A DNA stretch of 64,000 nt, from contig CARUOB010000003.1 of the NCBI GenBank assembly GCA_949076555.1, forward strand, positions 33,617-97,616, read 5' to 3'. Origin of the DNA: an uncultured Lachnospiraceae bacterium (GTDB lineage Bacteria > Bacillota > Clostridia > Lachnospirales > Lachnospiraceae). This document shows, piece after piece, positions 44,300-52,990 of this stretch (the stretch's first letter is position 1; each line of letters starts with the position of its first letter). A program made the position numbers and the translations under genes. Below the pieces are notes generated by a model. That model was given only the letters and a program-made list of their open reading frames with translations, had not been told where the DNA came from and did no database searches.

Positions 44300-44594
44300 T
44301 TTTATCACAGGAAAAGAACTGGAAACATTAGGCATTGTCAAGGGAAACGTCGTCCAGTGCAGAAATGTAGGACGCGATTTTATGGCCAGCGTCAAAACGC
44401 TTGTCGGCGGAGAGTTAAAGGAATACACGGAAATGCTCAATCAGGCAAGACAGATTGCGATCAAGCGCATGGTGGACGAGGCGGAAGCACTGGGTGCGGA
44501 TGCCATTATCAATATCCGCTACGCGTCTTCCTCCATCATGCAGGGAGCGGCGGAAGTGATCGCCTACGGGACAGCGGTGAAATATAAACTGTAA
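44280..44594 (+). CDS. YbjQ/UPF0145 family protein
   Basis: A 104-residue protein of the heavy-metal-binding-like YbjQ family, recognised by LVNTDFITGKELETLGIVKGNVVQ, NVGRDFMASVKTLVGGELKEYTEML and GADAIINIRYASSSIMQGAAEVIAYGTAV. Structures are small pentameric beta folds; the metal role is a name from early annotation. ATG 44280 has GGAGGAGAAGAGG upstream and overlaps merR by 20 nt, so the two are coupled. Confidence 0.88.
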   Translation: MLLVNTDFITGKELETLGIVKGNVVQCRNVGRDFMASVKTLVGGELKEYTEMLNQARQIAIKRMVDEAEALGADAIINIRYASSSIMQGAAEVIAYGTAVKYKL

Positions 44595-44632
44595 GTTGCC
44601 CCGTTTTTACAGGAAACACATTGACATCAGAC

Positions 44633-44666
44633 AAGGGCTATGGCAACATAGTCCTTGAACTGTTTT
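44633..44666 (+). terminator. Probable terminator after ybjQ
   Basis: A 10-bp stem (AAGGGCTATG with CATAGTCCTT) closed by a GCAA tetraloop, followed by GAACTGTTTT, a weak U-tract. Confidence 0.5.
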
Positions 44667-44675
44667 ACAGCCGAA

Positions 44676-44704
44676 TTGTTGAAATAGAGATAATTTGTTA
44701 TAAT
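44676..44704 (+). promoter_or_regulatory. Promoter of the rng-nudix operon
   Basis: TTGTTG (44676-44681), a 17-bp spacer and consensus TATAAT (44699-44704), directly after the putative ybjQ terminator. Confidence 0.65.
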
Positions 44705-44745
44705 GTACGCGATTGCTATATAAACGGAAAGGAGATATGCCTTCC

Positions 44746-45954
44746 ATGGCCCAAAACGGCAAGATCCTCATACTGAAACTGCAAGGCAGACGCCTGAGTC
44801 TTCTGATCAACGGAAACCAAATTCTTTCCGCCCGGGCGCAGAACGATACAGCCGCAGCCGTGGGTGATATCTGTATCGGCAAAGTACAGAGCATTTCTCC
44901 CAATATTAACGCCGCTTTCATCGATTTGGGCAAAAAGTATCTGACATTCCTGCCGATTACCGAAGCCACTTCCGCTTTTGTACTAAACCGCAAGCCGGAC
45001 GGCAGACTAAAAGCCGGTGACGAAGTGCTCGTACAGATTGCCAAAGAACCGATGAAAACAAAGCTGGCCGGGGTGACTACCGGACTTTCCCTGCCAGGGC
45101 AGTACGTGGTGGTCGGCCTAAAGCAAAAAGGGGCAAAGGACGGTATACAGGTTTCCGCCAAGCTGGACGCTTCCAGGCAGGCGCATTTTCGTGCGTCCCA
45201 AAAGCTGAAAGAGATTTCCGCGCATTTCCGGCTGATTGTGAGAACGAACGCGGAAACGTTAGACAGCGAGGAACCGCTTCTTGCAGAAGCGGAGGCTTTG
45301 GCCGATACCCTTACGCATATTCTTAAGATTGCGTCATCGCGCACCTGTTACAGTTGTCTGTACCGGAATAAGCCGGATTATGTTTCCTTTGTGGAAAACG
45401 CCTACCGGAACGAATACGAAGAGGTCATAACCGACCTTCCGGAAGTGTACGATACGTTGTCGGAACCGTGCAAAGAGGCGGATATTCCCCTCCGGCTCTA
45501 CGAGGATTCCCTTCTGCCGCTTTATAAGCTGTATGCGGTGGAGCAGCGTTTGCAGGAGCTTACCGACAAAAAAGTATGGCTGAAATCGGGCGGTTATCTG
45601 GTGATCGAGCCTACGGAAGCTCTGATTTCCATTGACGTCAATACGGGAAAGTGCGAGTCCGGGAAAGACAAGGAGGAGACGTTTTACCGTATCAACAGGG
45701 AAGCCGCGGAAATGATTGCCGTGCATCTGCGGGCGCGAAACCTCTCCGGCATGATTCTTGTGGACTTTATCAATTTGAAAAGCAGGGAACGGGAAACGGC
45801 GCTTTTAGAATACATGCGCACACTGTTAAAGAAAGACCCCATTCCCGCGAGGGCTTTGGATATGACCGCGCTTGGGCTGATGGAGCTGACCAGAAAGAAG
45901 GTGGCCCCAAGCCTTGCGGAACAGCTATCAGCAGAAAGGAACAGACTGACATGA
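44746..45954 (+). CDS. rng: Ribonuclease E/G family protein (short form)
   Basis: Endoribonuclease for mRNA decay and rRNA maturation. The product (402 residues from ATG 44746) has an embedded S1-like region (VGDICIGKVQSISPNINAAFIDLGKKYLTFLP), the RNase H-like catalytic domain with magnesium Asp residues in LISIDVNTGKCESGKDKEE and GMILVDFINLK, and then stops after LMELTRKKVAPSLAEQLS. The CPxCxG zinc-link and small domain that follow in RNase E and G are absent. ATG 44737 and 44746 are both possible; GGAGA at 44731 is too close to the first. It overlaps the nudix gene by 4 nt. Confidence 0.87.
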   Translation: MAQNGKILILKLQGRRLSLLINGNQILSARAQNDTAAAVGDICIGKVQSISPNINAAFIDLGKKYLTFLPITEATSAFVLNRKPDGRLKAGDEVLVQIAKEPMKTKLAGVTTGLSLPGQYVVVGLKQKGAKDGIQVSAKLDASRQAHFRASQKLKEISAHFRLIVRTNAETLDSEEPLLAEAEALADTLTHILKIASSRTCYSCLYRNKPDYVSFVENAYRNEYEEVITDLPEVYDTLSEPCKEADIPLRLYEDSLLPLYKLYAVEQRLQELTDKKVWLKSGGYLVIEPTEALISIDVNTGKCESGKDKEETFYRINREAAEMIAVHLRARNLSGMILVDFINLKSRERETALLEYMRTLLKKDPIPARALDMTALGLMELTRKKVAPSLAEQLSAERNRLT

Positions 45955-46514
45955 AACTTTTACATATGGAGAAGGTAAAGGACGGGAAATACCTGAAAAA
46001 CTATGAACTGACCTACCAAAATAAGGCGGGGCGTGAAAAGAAGTATGAGATCGTCAGCCGCCATGAGATTTCCGGCCCGGAAGCCATCGGACAGCGTGTC
46101 AGCGGTGTCTCCATCGTTGCGTTTCATGAAGGGAAAATGCTGCTTCTTCGGGAATTTCGCATGGGCGTCAACCGTTTTGTCTACAACCTGTGCGCGGGCA
46201 TGATCAACGAAGGGGAATCTCTGGAAGAATGTATCCAGCGGGAGCTGTACGAAGAAACCGGACTTGGCATAAAGAAAATTCACAGCGTTCTCCCTCCCTC
46301 CTTTGCGGCGGTAGCGTTCTCCGATGTAAAAACACAGATCGCCTTTGTGGACGCAGAAGGAAATTTTGAGGACCACACCTCGGAAAACGAACAGATTACC
46401 GCAGATTTCTATACGAAGGAAGAGGTGCGCGAACTGTTGGAGACAGAAGAGTTCAGTTCCCGCGCACAGATAGCCGCTTTCTTTTTTGCAGGGAATCCTT
46501 CATTTTTGAACTAG
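45951..46514 (+). CDS. NUDIX hydrolase, ADP-ribose pyrophosphatase-like
   Basis: A 187-residue hydrolase with a perfect Nudix box, GMINEGESLEECIQRELYEETGLGI (Gx5Ex7REUxEExGU), which binds the magnesium used to cleave nucleoside diphosphate-X substrates. The beta-sheet start YEIVSRHE and VSIVAFHEGKMLLLREFRMGVNRFVYNLCAG resemble ADP-ribose pyrophosphatases, but the substrate is not proven. It starts with ATGA overlapping the rng stop. Confidence 0.92.
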   Translation: MKLLHMEKVKDGKYLKNYELTYQNKAGREKKYEIVSRHEISGPEAIGQRVSGVSIVAFHEGKMLLLREFRMGVNRFVYNLCAGMINEGESLEECIQRELYEETGLGIKKIHSVLPPSFAAVAFSDVKTQIAFVDAEGNFEDHTSENEQITADFYTKEEVRELLETEEFSSRAQIAAFFFAGNPSFLN

Positions 46515-46590
46515 CTCTTTTCTTGACTGATTTAGTCATTGCTCTGTGAAATATTGAAATTACAAGAGAAAGGAATACGCCGTTCTAATT

Positions 46591-47121
46591 ATGAAAAGAA
46601 AGAAACAACCTCTTATTTTGTCTGTCATTGCATTATGCAGCCTGCTTCTTGCAGATCAGTACACGAAATGGCTTGCCGTGGTCCATCTGAAGGGGCAGGA
46701 ACCCTTTGTGATTCTAAACCGTGTACTGGAATTTTCCTACCTGGAAAACACGGGGGCAGCCTTCAGTTCCTTTATGGGAAAGCAGACTTTCCTGATTGCT
46801 CTGACGACGATCGTTACCCTGCTTCTTTTATGGAAATATCTTACCCTGCCGGAGGGGAAACGTTTTGTCCCGATGCGCCTGTGTATGCTGTTCATTATAA
46901 GCGGGGCGGTGGGAAACCTGATCGACCGGGTAAGCCGGAATTATGTGGTGGACTTTATCTATTTCGTACCGATCAATTTTCCGAAATTTAACGTGGCAGA
47001 CATTTACATCACGGTCGGGGTAGCGGTTCTGTGTATCTTTTTGCTCTTTTACTATAAAGACGAGGAGCTGGAGACCTTGTTCACGATGCGGGCAAAGCGC
47101 AGTCATGACGAAATCGAATGA
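46591..47121 (+). CDS. lspA: Lipoprotein signal peptidase (signal peptidase II)
   Basis: Aspartyl protease in the membrane that cleaves prolipoproteins before the lipidated Cys. The 176-residue protein has four membrane helices, NTGAAFSSF, and the catalytic-Asp motifs GAVGNLIDRVSRNYVVDF and FPKFNVADIYITVG. A C-terminal tail of about 25 charged residues is longer than usual. The upstream AAAGGAA is about 17 nt from the ATG, so expression may start weakly. rluD, a frequent partner, is not adjacent. Confidence 0.94.
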   Translation: MKRKKQPLILSVIALCSLLLADQYTKWLAVVHLKGQEPFVILNRVLEFSYLENTGAAFSSFMGKQTFLIALTTIVTLLLLWKYLTLPEGKRFVPMRLCMLFIISGAVGNLIDRVSRNYVVDFIYFVPINFPKFNVADIYITVGVAVLCIFLLFYYKDEELETLFTMRAKRSHDEIE

Positions 47122-47152
47122 CTGTGAAGTGTACTCAAATGTTGGCCGATAC

Positions 47153-47181
47153 TTGTTTTCGGCGGAAAAAACTGGTATAAT
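47153..47181 (+). promoter_or_regulatory. Promoter of the hybrid kinase gene
   Basis: TTGTTT (47153-47158), a 17-bp spacer and consensus TATAAT (47176-47181), about 55 nt ahead of the kinase start. Confidence 0.65.
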
Positions 47182-47236
47182 AAATACAATTGTGCATTGA
47201 TGAAAAACTATAAATTTTGTCGGGTGGACTAAAATT

Positions 47237-50104
47237 ATGACTACCGTTTTTGTAGGGCTTGGCATTTTAGGTATCAGTGTAATATGTGTTGCATTAACGC
47301 TTTTGTTAAGAGGAGACGGCTCCAAAGAACAAAAGCTGATGCAGTATTTTTTAATAGGTACTCTTGTACAAAATGTCGGCTATATTTTGGAGCTGACAGC
47401 GCCCACGTTAGAGGCGGCTCTTGTCTCCGTGAAAGTACAGTATCTCGGTTCCCTGATTGTTCCGATTACTTACTGTTATTTCATGTTTAGCTACTGTTTT
47501 GTAAAAGCGCCGGTAAAGCTCTTCAAATTTATCCGGCTTGCCGATTTTGTTATCCTCGGACTTGTGTTTACATGCGATCATCACACTCTTTTTTACCGCA
47601 GTGCAGAGTGGATGCAGACGGCGCAGGGCCATCATTATCTGAATCTGGAATACGGTCCCGGCTACTGGCTCTTTATGGTATGCGGTACGATCATCCCCTA
47701 TTCGCTCTCCCTGTTTTCACTGATTCATGTTTGTCTCAAGAAACCGGATTATGCCGCTGACAGAAAATATCTGCTGATTCTGGGGCTTTCTTTTCTGCCG
47801 GTAGTTGTATTGTGTTCCTATGTTTTGAAACTTTTCAGCGTTTACGATCTGACGCCGTTCGTGTTGGGTATCATTCTTTCCTGCGTGGTTATTCTGATCT
47901 GGAGCCGGAAGGTATATGATTTCGGCAGTTTGGCCTCCGGCATTTTGCTTGACAATATGAATGACGGTGTCATCGCGATAGACAAACACAAACGGATTGT
48001 CAGCTATAATCCGGCGGCCGCCGCGATTTTTCATGATCTGAGTCCTGGCGCGGTGGGAAAGCACATCGGGGAGTTGGACGGTTTCCCTCAGAGTATGCTT
48101 GACGAAGATACGCGGGAAGAATTTAACTTAAACGGCTGCTTTTATCAGGGACATGTGCAGCAGATTCCCGACAAGTACGATGAGATAAAGGGATACGTCA
48201 TTCTGATTCTCGATGTGACGGAAACCAGAAATTATATCGAAGAGATCAAGCAGGTGCGCGAACAGGCGGAGCAGGCAAACATTGCAAAGAGCGCCTTTCT
48301 TGCAAATATGTCCCACGAAATACGCACGCCGATGAACGCGATTGTCGGCTTGAGCGATATCATTATGGAGGAGAGCATCGGCAAGAAGGTATATGGTTAT
48401 GCCTGCGACATCAAATCTTCCTCCCGCAATCTGCTGGCGCTGATCAATGATATTCTCGACCTGTCCAAGGTGGAAGCCGGGAAAATGAATCTGGTGTTGG
48501 CGGAATACCACTTGAAGTCGCTGATCAACGAAGTGCTCAATATGATGGATATCGTTGCCTCCCAGCACGGTCTGATGCTGCTGAGTGAGCTCGATATGGA
48601 ACTTCCCTGCCGTTATTTAGGGGACGAGGGCAGAATCAAACAGATTCTCATTAATCTGTTAAACAACGCGCTCAAATTCACAAAAGAGGGGCATGTCAAA
48701 ATCTCCGTCGCCGGTATGCCCGGGGATGCCCCCGATACGGAGCGGCTGATTTTCAGCATAGAAGATACCGGATGCGGCATCCGCCAAGAGGATATTGAAA
48801 AGATATTTGAAAATTTCCGGCAGCTTGACTCCAAACGGAGCCGGAGCGTGGAAGGTACGGGACTTGGTCTCTCCATCACGAGACATCTGGCGGAATTGAT
48901 GAACGGCTCTATCAAGGTGGAAAGCGTATACGGCGAAGGCTCCACGTTCACGGTAGATATTTTGCAAAAGGTGGCGGACAGCAGACCTTTGTCAGAAGTC
49001 CCCGAGGAGGAAATACAAAAAGAACTGCCCCTAGAACCGTTTAAGGCAAAAAACTGCCGGGTACTGGTGGTGGATGACAATATGATCAACAGGAAGGTGG
49101 CCAGATCCTTATTACAGACCTATGATCTGGAAATAACCGAAGCGGAAAGCGGCAAGGAGGCAATCCAATACGTCAGGAGCACACTGTTCGATATTATTTT
49201 CATGGATCACATGATGCCCGGTATGGACGGCATAGAGACGGTAAGCCATATCCGCGGCGAATGCGGTGAGAACGGCGTTCTTCCGATTATCATTGCGCTG
49301 ACTGCCAACGCCATGGAGGGGGTACGCGAGACTTTTCTGGCAAACGGCTTCCAGGATTTCCTTACGAAACCCATTGACAGAAGAACCCTTCATATGGTAC
49401 TCCTAAAATGGATTCCGGAAGAGAAAAAGACCAGAGGCGGCGGCTGGATGGAGAGTCTGCAGTCAGGCAATAACAATCTGTCAAAGTTTCAGGATATCAT
49501 TATCGAGGGAATCAATACGGACGAAGTGGCCGAACATTCTTCCGCCAGCGTCGAAGAATATAACGAGCTTCTCGCGCTGTATTGTCTGGACGGGAAACGC
49601 AAACTCGAGGTTCTCTGCGATCTTTTGGAGGAGAAGGATTATAAGGCCTACGGGATAGAGGTCCACGCCTTAAAGAGCGCCTCCGCCAACGTAGGCGCCA
49701 TGCAGGTTTCAAACCGGGCGAGAGAGCAGGAGCAGGCAGTCAAACGGGAAGATTATACCTTTGTTGACAGCCATGCAAAGAAACTTCTGGAAGAATATGA
49801 AGAACAGCTTACACATATTCAAAAATATTTGGACGAAATACATAAAGAGAAACACCAAAAGAAAAACGATAAGGAAATGCCAAAGGCAGCGCTTTTGGAA
49901 GAAATACGCACAGCTTTAAGCAGCCTGGAAAACTTCAAAGCCAAGGACTGCGCCCACAAGATAGAAGAGCTTCTGGAATACCGGCTGGAAACCGACACGG
50001 AAGAGGCGCTGTTAAAGATTCAGGAACAGCTCAAATTATACGAGGACGATGCGGCTGAGCAAATGCTGCGTGAGTTGATAGAACAGATGCAAAAGGAGGA
50101 TTAG
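47237..50104 (+). CDS. Hybrid sensor histidine kinase with 7TM sensor, receiver and Hpt
   Basis: A 955-residue multi-step phosphorelay protein. Seven membrane helices (about 1-215) match the 7TM-type histidine kinase sensor. A PAS-like domain (about 240-330) and coiled coil lead to HisKA with His360 in NMSHEIRTPMNAIVG, a HATPase with NNALKFTKEG and GTGLGLSITRHLAELMNG, a receiver (about 610-730) with Asp657 in MDHMMPGMDG, and an Hpt domain with His810 in VHALKSASANVGA. The last 120 residues form a charged helical tail. A single-domain receiver follows immediately and is the probable output partner. The signal is unknown. Confidence 0.93.
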   Translation: MTTVFVGLGILGISVICVALTLLLRGDGSKEQKLMQYFLIGTLVQNVGYILELTAPTLEAALVSVKVQYLGSLIVPITYCYFMFSYCFVKAPVKLFKFIRLADFVILGLVFTCDHHTLFYRSAEWMQTAQGHHYLNLEYGPGYWLFMVCGTIIPYSLSLFSLIHVCLKKPDYAADRKYLLILGLSFLPVVVLCSYVLKLFSVYDLTPFVLGIILSCVVILIWSRKVYDFGSLASGILLDNMNDGVIAIDKHKRIVSYNPAAAAIFHDLSPGAVGKHIGELDGFPQSMLDEDTREEFNLNGCFYQGHVQQIPDKYDEIKGYVILILDVTETRNYIEEIKQVREQAEQANIAKSAFLANMSHEIRTPMNAIVGLSDIIMEESIGKKVYGYACDIKSSSRNLLALINDILDLSKVEAGKMNLVLAEYHLKSLINEVLNMMDIVASQHGLMLLSELDMELPCRYLGDEGRIKQILINLLNNALKFTKEGHVKISVAGMPGDAPDTERLIFSIEDTGCGIRQEDIEKIFENFRQLDSKRSRSVEGTGLGLSITRHLAELMNGSIKVESVYGEGSTFTVDILQKVADSRPLSEVPEEEIQKELPLEPFKAKNCRVLVVDDNMINRKVARSLLQTYDLEITEAESGKEAIQYVRSTLFDIIFMDHMMPGMDGIETVSHIRGECGENGVLPIIIALTANAMEGVRETFLANGFQDFLTKPIDRRTLHMVLLKWIPEEKKTRGGGWMESLQSGNNNLSKFQDIIIEGINTDEVAEHSSASVEEYNELLALYCLDGKRKLEVLCDLLEEKDYKAYGIEVHALKSASANVGAMQVSNRAREQEQAVKREDYTFVDSHAKKLLEEYEEQLTHIQKYLDEIHKEKHQKKNDKEMPKAALLEEIRTALSSLENFKAKDCAHKIEELLEYRLETDTEEALLKIQEQLKLYEDDAAEQMLRELIEQMQKED

Positions 50105-50110
50105 AACAAG

Positions 50111-50530
50111 GTGGAGGATAAAAACAAAGTGGATGGGAAGTTAACAATACTTGCCGTGGATGATAGCAGCATCAGTCTTGCTACCATCGAACAGGAATTT
50201 AAAGGAACCTACGAGGTAGTCGCTTTAAATTCCGGCACACGCGCGCTGCAATACCTGAAACAGCAGCCGCAGCCGGATCTGATTTTGCTGGATGTGCAAA
50301 TGGCGCCAAAAGACGGCATAGAAACGCTGCGCGAAATTCGGGAAATGGAGAAATGCGCTGAAATCCCCGTAATTATGCTCACATCACAGCGTGAAAAACA
50401 GACGATTGTAGAAAGCTCCAAACTCGGAATCAACGATTATGTTCTCAAACCCTTTAAGACGCAGGATCTACATGACAGAATCGAGCGTGTCTTAAAGGCA
50501 GAGATGGAAAAAAGAATGGAAAGCCGATAA
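50111..50530 (+). CDS. Single-domain response regulator (CheY-like)
   Basis: A 139-residue receiver without an output domain. Acidic pocket VDDS, phosphoacceptor Asp61 in LLDVQMAPKDG, Thr in MLTSQ and Lys in LKPF are in place. The start is GTG, supported by AAGGAGG at 50094-50100 inside the end of the kinase gene. It is likely phosphorylated through the Hpt domain encoded upstream and would act by protein contact; the output is unknown. Confidence 0.88.
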   Translation: MEDKNKVDGKLTILAVDDSSISLATIEQEFKGTYEVVALNSGTRALQYLKQQPQPDLILLDVQMAPKDGIETLREIREMEKCAEIPVIMLTSQREKQTIVESSKLGINDYVLKPFKTQDLHDRIERVLKAEMEKRMESR

Positions 50531-50538
50531 ATTAATAA

Positions 50539-50567
50539 TTGACAAACTGGCATAAATTGTATATGAT
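50539..50567 (+). promoter_or_regulatory. Promoter of rplU-prp-rpmA
   Basis: Consensus TTGACA (50539-50544), a 17-bp spacer and TATGAT (50562-50567), about 100 nt ahead of rplU. Confidence 0.8.
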
Positions 50568-50660
50568 AATTAAGTGTGCCGCATAACGAGGTAGAAGTAT
50601 GCCCACGGGGCATCACCACAGTTAGCGAGTAAATGAACGTGAGTTCATGAATAGGAGGTG
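50568..50660 (+). ncRNA. Ribosomal protein L21 leader
   Basis: The transcribed leader between promoter and rplU contains short conserved stems, including ATGCCC/GGGCAT near 50600-50615 and GAACGTGAGTTC near 50636-50646, and ends with the AGGAGGTG ribosome binding site. Position and layout match the Firmicutes L21 leader that gives autoregulation. The call rests on context and partial motifs, not a covariance search. Confidence 0.55.
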
Positions 50661-50667
50661 TGCAGAT

Positions 50668-50973
50668 ATGTACGCAATCATTGCAACAGGCGGAAAACAG
50701 TACAAGGTATCCGAGGGCGATGAGATCAGAGTGGAAAAGCTTGACGTCGAGGTTGGTTCTACCGTTACCTTCGATCAGGTGATCGCAATCAGCGACACGG
50801 ATCTTAAAGTTGCAGGCGATGTGGCGAATGCGACTGTTACCGGAACCGTTATGGATCAGGGTAAGTACCGCAAAGTAATCGTTTACAAGTATAAGAGAAA
50901 AACCGGCTACCACAAGAAAAATGGTCACAGACAGCCCTACACGCAGATCAAGATTGACAAGATTAACGCGTAA
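50668..50973 (+). CDS. rplU: 50S ribosomal protein L21
   Basis: A 101-residue ribosomal protein that binds 23S rRNA. MYAIIATGGKQYKVSEGD at the start and KIVVYKYKRKTGYHKKNGHRQPYT-like C-terminus are diagnostic. The ATG at 50668 follows AGGAGGTG at 50653-50660. Its stop overlaps the prp start (TAATG). Confidence 0.97.
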   Translation: MYAIIATGGKQYKVSEGDEIRVEKLDVEVGSTVTFDQVIAISDTDLKVAGDVANATVTGTVMDQGKYRKVIVYKYKRKTGYHKKNGHRQPYTQIKIDKINA

Positions 50974-51305
50974 TGACCGAGATTACCATCTATAAAAACA
51001 AAGCGGGAGAATACCGGAAATTTACCTGCGACGGCCATGCGTCATATGCGGACTACGGTCAGGATATTGTGTGTGCGGCTATTTCGGTTCTTGTGATCAA
51101 CACGGTGAACGCACTCGATGAGATCACAAAGGAACCGATAGAGGTGGATGCGGATGAGAAATCCGGCAGGATAAACTGCACTTTTTTAAGGCATCCCCTG
51201 CGCGAGACCTCCGTCGTACTGATGGATTCTCTTGTTCTCGGACTGAATCAGATAGCGGTTCAGTACGGGAAAAAACATTGTAAATTGACATTTAAGGAGG
51301 TGTAA
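50973..51305 (+). CDS. prp: Ribosomal-processing cysteine protease Prp
   Basis: Cleaves the N-terminal extension from ribosomal protein L27 in Firmicutes, which is needed for ribosome assembly. The 110 residues contain the catalytic His and Cys in GHASYADYGQDIVCAAISVLVINT, as expected for Prp/YsxB. It lies between rplU and rpmA with a 1-nt overlap upstream and 4-nt gap downstream. Its substrate is the next gene product. Confidence 0.93.
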   Translation: MTEITIYKNKAGEYRKFTCDGHASYADYGQDIVCAAISVLVINTVNALDEITKEPIEVDADEKSGRINCTFLRHPLRETSVVLMDSLVLGLNQIAVQYGKKHCKLTFKEV

Positions 51306-51309
51306 TACC

Positions 51310-51594
51310 ATGCTGAATATGAACCTTCAATTTTTCGCTCATAAGAAGGGTGTTGGCTCCACCAAGAACGGCCGCGATTCCGAATCCAAGAGATTGGGCG
51401 CGAAGAGAGCTGACGGTCAGTTTGTTAAGGCGGGCAATATCTTATACAGACAGCGCGGAACCAAGATTCATCCCGGCGTGAACGTGGGAAGAGGCGGTGA
51501 CGACACACTGTTTGCTCTGGTAGACGGTGTTCTTCGCTTCGAGAGAAAGGGAAGAGACAAGAAACAGGCGTCTGTTTATCCTGTAGAGAGATAA
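51310..51594 (+). CDS. rpmA: 50S ribosomal protein L27, N-terminally extended
   Basis: L27 sits near the peptidyl-transferase centre. The 94-residue product begins MLNMNLQFFAHKKGVGSTKNG: MLNMNLQFF is the Prp-removed extension of Firmicutes L27, with cleavage expected after FF or FFA, and AHKKGVGSTKNGRDSESKRLG is the mature start. AAGGAGGTG precedes the ATG. Confidence 0.97.
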   Translation: MLNMNLQFFAHKKGVGSTKNGRDSESKRLGAKRADGQFVKAGNILYRQRGTKIHPGVNVGRGGDDTLFALVDGVLRFERKGRDKKQASVYPVER

Positions 51595-51608
51595 GAAGCT
51601 AAAAAGAC

Positions 51609-51643
51609 AGCTCCGAACATACTGATGTTTGGAGCTTTTCTAT
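51609..51643 (+). terminator. Terminator after rpmA
   Basis: AGCTCCGAACAT pairs with ATGTTTGGAGCT (one G-T pair), followed by TTTCTATT. Confidence 0.8.
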
Positions 51644-51669
51644 TCCCCCTGATCATGGAGAGAGAAATT

Positions 51670-52962
51670 ATGTTTGCAGATCGTGCGAAAATATATGTAA
51701 AAAGCGGCAAGGGCGGCGACGGACACGTCTCCTTCCGGCGTGAGAAATATGTGCCGAACGGCGGGCCGGACGGCGGTGACGGCGGAAACGGCGGCAGCGT
51801 CTATTTCGAGGTGGACGAAGGCTTAAACACCCTGACGGACTTTCGTCATGTCCGCAAATACTGTGCCAAAAACGGCGAAGAGGGCGGCAAGAAAAACTGT
51901 GCCGGAAGAAACGGCGAGGATATCACCATCAAAGTGCCGGAAGGCACGGTGATCCGAGAGGCCGAAAGCGGCAAAGTCATCACAGATATGTCCGGAGACA
52001 ACCGACGGTTCCTTCTTCTGAAAGGCGGGCGCGGCGGCAGCGGCAATCAGCACTATGCCACCAGCACCATGCAGGCGCCGAAATACGCACAGCCCGGGCA
52101 ACCGGCCAAGGAGCTGGAACTTCTTTTAGAACTTAAGGTGATCGCCGACGTGGGGCTTGTAGGCTTTCCCAATGTGGGAAAATCCACCTTCCTGTCAAAA
52201 GTGACGAATGCCAGACCAAAGATTGCCAACTACCACTTTACGACCTTAAATCCCAATCTGGGCGTGGTGGATTTAGAGGACGCCAAAGGGTTTGTGATTG
52301 CCGATATCCCCGGTCTGATTGAGGGCGCGTCGGAAGGCGTGGGCCTTGGGCATGAGTTTTTGCGCCACATCGAACGGACACGGCTGATCGTGCATATCGT
52401 GGATGCGGCTTCCACGGAAGGACGCGATCCCGTAGCGGATATTTATGCCATAAACAAAGAACTTGAAGCCTACGACCAAACGCTTGCCGAAAGGCCCCAG
52501 ATCATTGCGGCCAACAAGATTGATATGATTTATGAGAAAGACAGCGATCCCGTGGAGAAGCTGAAAGCGGAATTTGAGCCGCAGGGCATCCCTGTTTACG
52601 CGATTTCCGCCATCAGCGGCAAAGGTGTGCGGGAACTTCTCTACGCCCTTAACAACCGTCTGGGCGAGATGGAGGACAGCAAGCCTTTGACCTTTGCGCA
52701 GGAGTTTTTCCCCGAATTTCATTTTGACGTCGGAAATGAGCCGTTTACCGTCGTTTATGACGAGGAGGCAAACGAGTATGTGGTGGAAGGCCCCCGCATC
52801 GAGAAAATGCTTTCCTACACCAATCTGGAATCCGAGAAAGGCTTTAAATTCTTTCAGGATTTTATGCGCAAACAGGGCATTTTGGAACAGCTTGAGGCCC
52901 TTGGCATTGAGGAGGGCAGCACCGTAAGGATGTACGGGTTGTCTTTTGATTACTACAAGTGA
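51670..52962 (+). CDS. obgE: GTPase Obg
   Basis: Essential GTPase in 50S assembly and stress control. From ATG 51670 the 430 residues comprise the glycine-rich Obg fold (GKGGDGHVSFRREKYVPNGGPDGGDGGNGG), the G domain with P-loop GFPNVGKSTFLS, DIPGLIEGASEGVGLG and NKID, and the C-terminal OCT domain (about 350-430). A GGAGAG ribosome binding site favours this start; an in-frame ATG at 51625 lies inside the terminator. Confidence 0.97.
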   Translation: MFADRAKIYVKSGKGGDGHVSFRREKYVPNGGPDGGDGGNGGSVYFEVDEGLNTLTDFRHVRKYCAKNGEEGGKKNCAGRNGEDITIKVPEGTVIREAESGKVITDMSGDNRRFLLLKGGRGGSGNQHYATSTMQAPKYAQPGQPAKELELLLELKVIADVGLVGFPNVGKSTFLSKVTNARPKIANYHFTTLNPNLGVVDLEDAKGFVIADIPGLIEGASEGVGLGHEFLRHIERTRLIVHIVDAASTEGRDPVADIYAINKELEAYDQTLAERPQIIAANKIDMIYEKDSDPVEKLKAEFEPQGIPVYAISAISGKGVRELLYALNNRLGEMEDSKPLTFAQEFFPEFHFDVGNEPFTVVYDEEANEYVVEGPRIEKMLSYTNLESEKGFKFFQDFMRKQGILEQLEALGIEEGSTVRMYGLSFDYYK

Positions 52963-52990
52963 CCCCGGTTTTTAAAGGAGATTTTGATAT

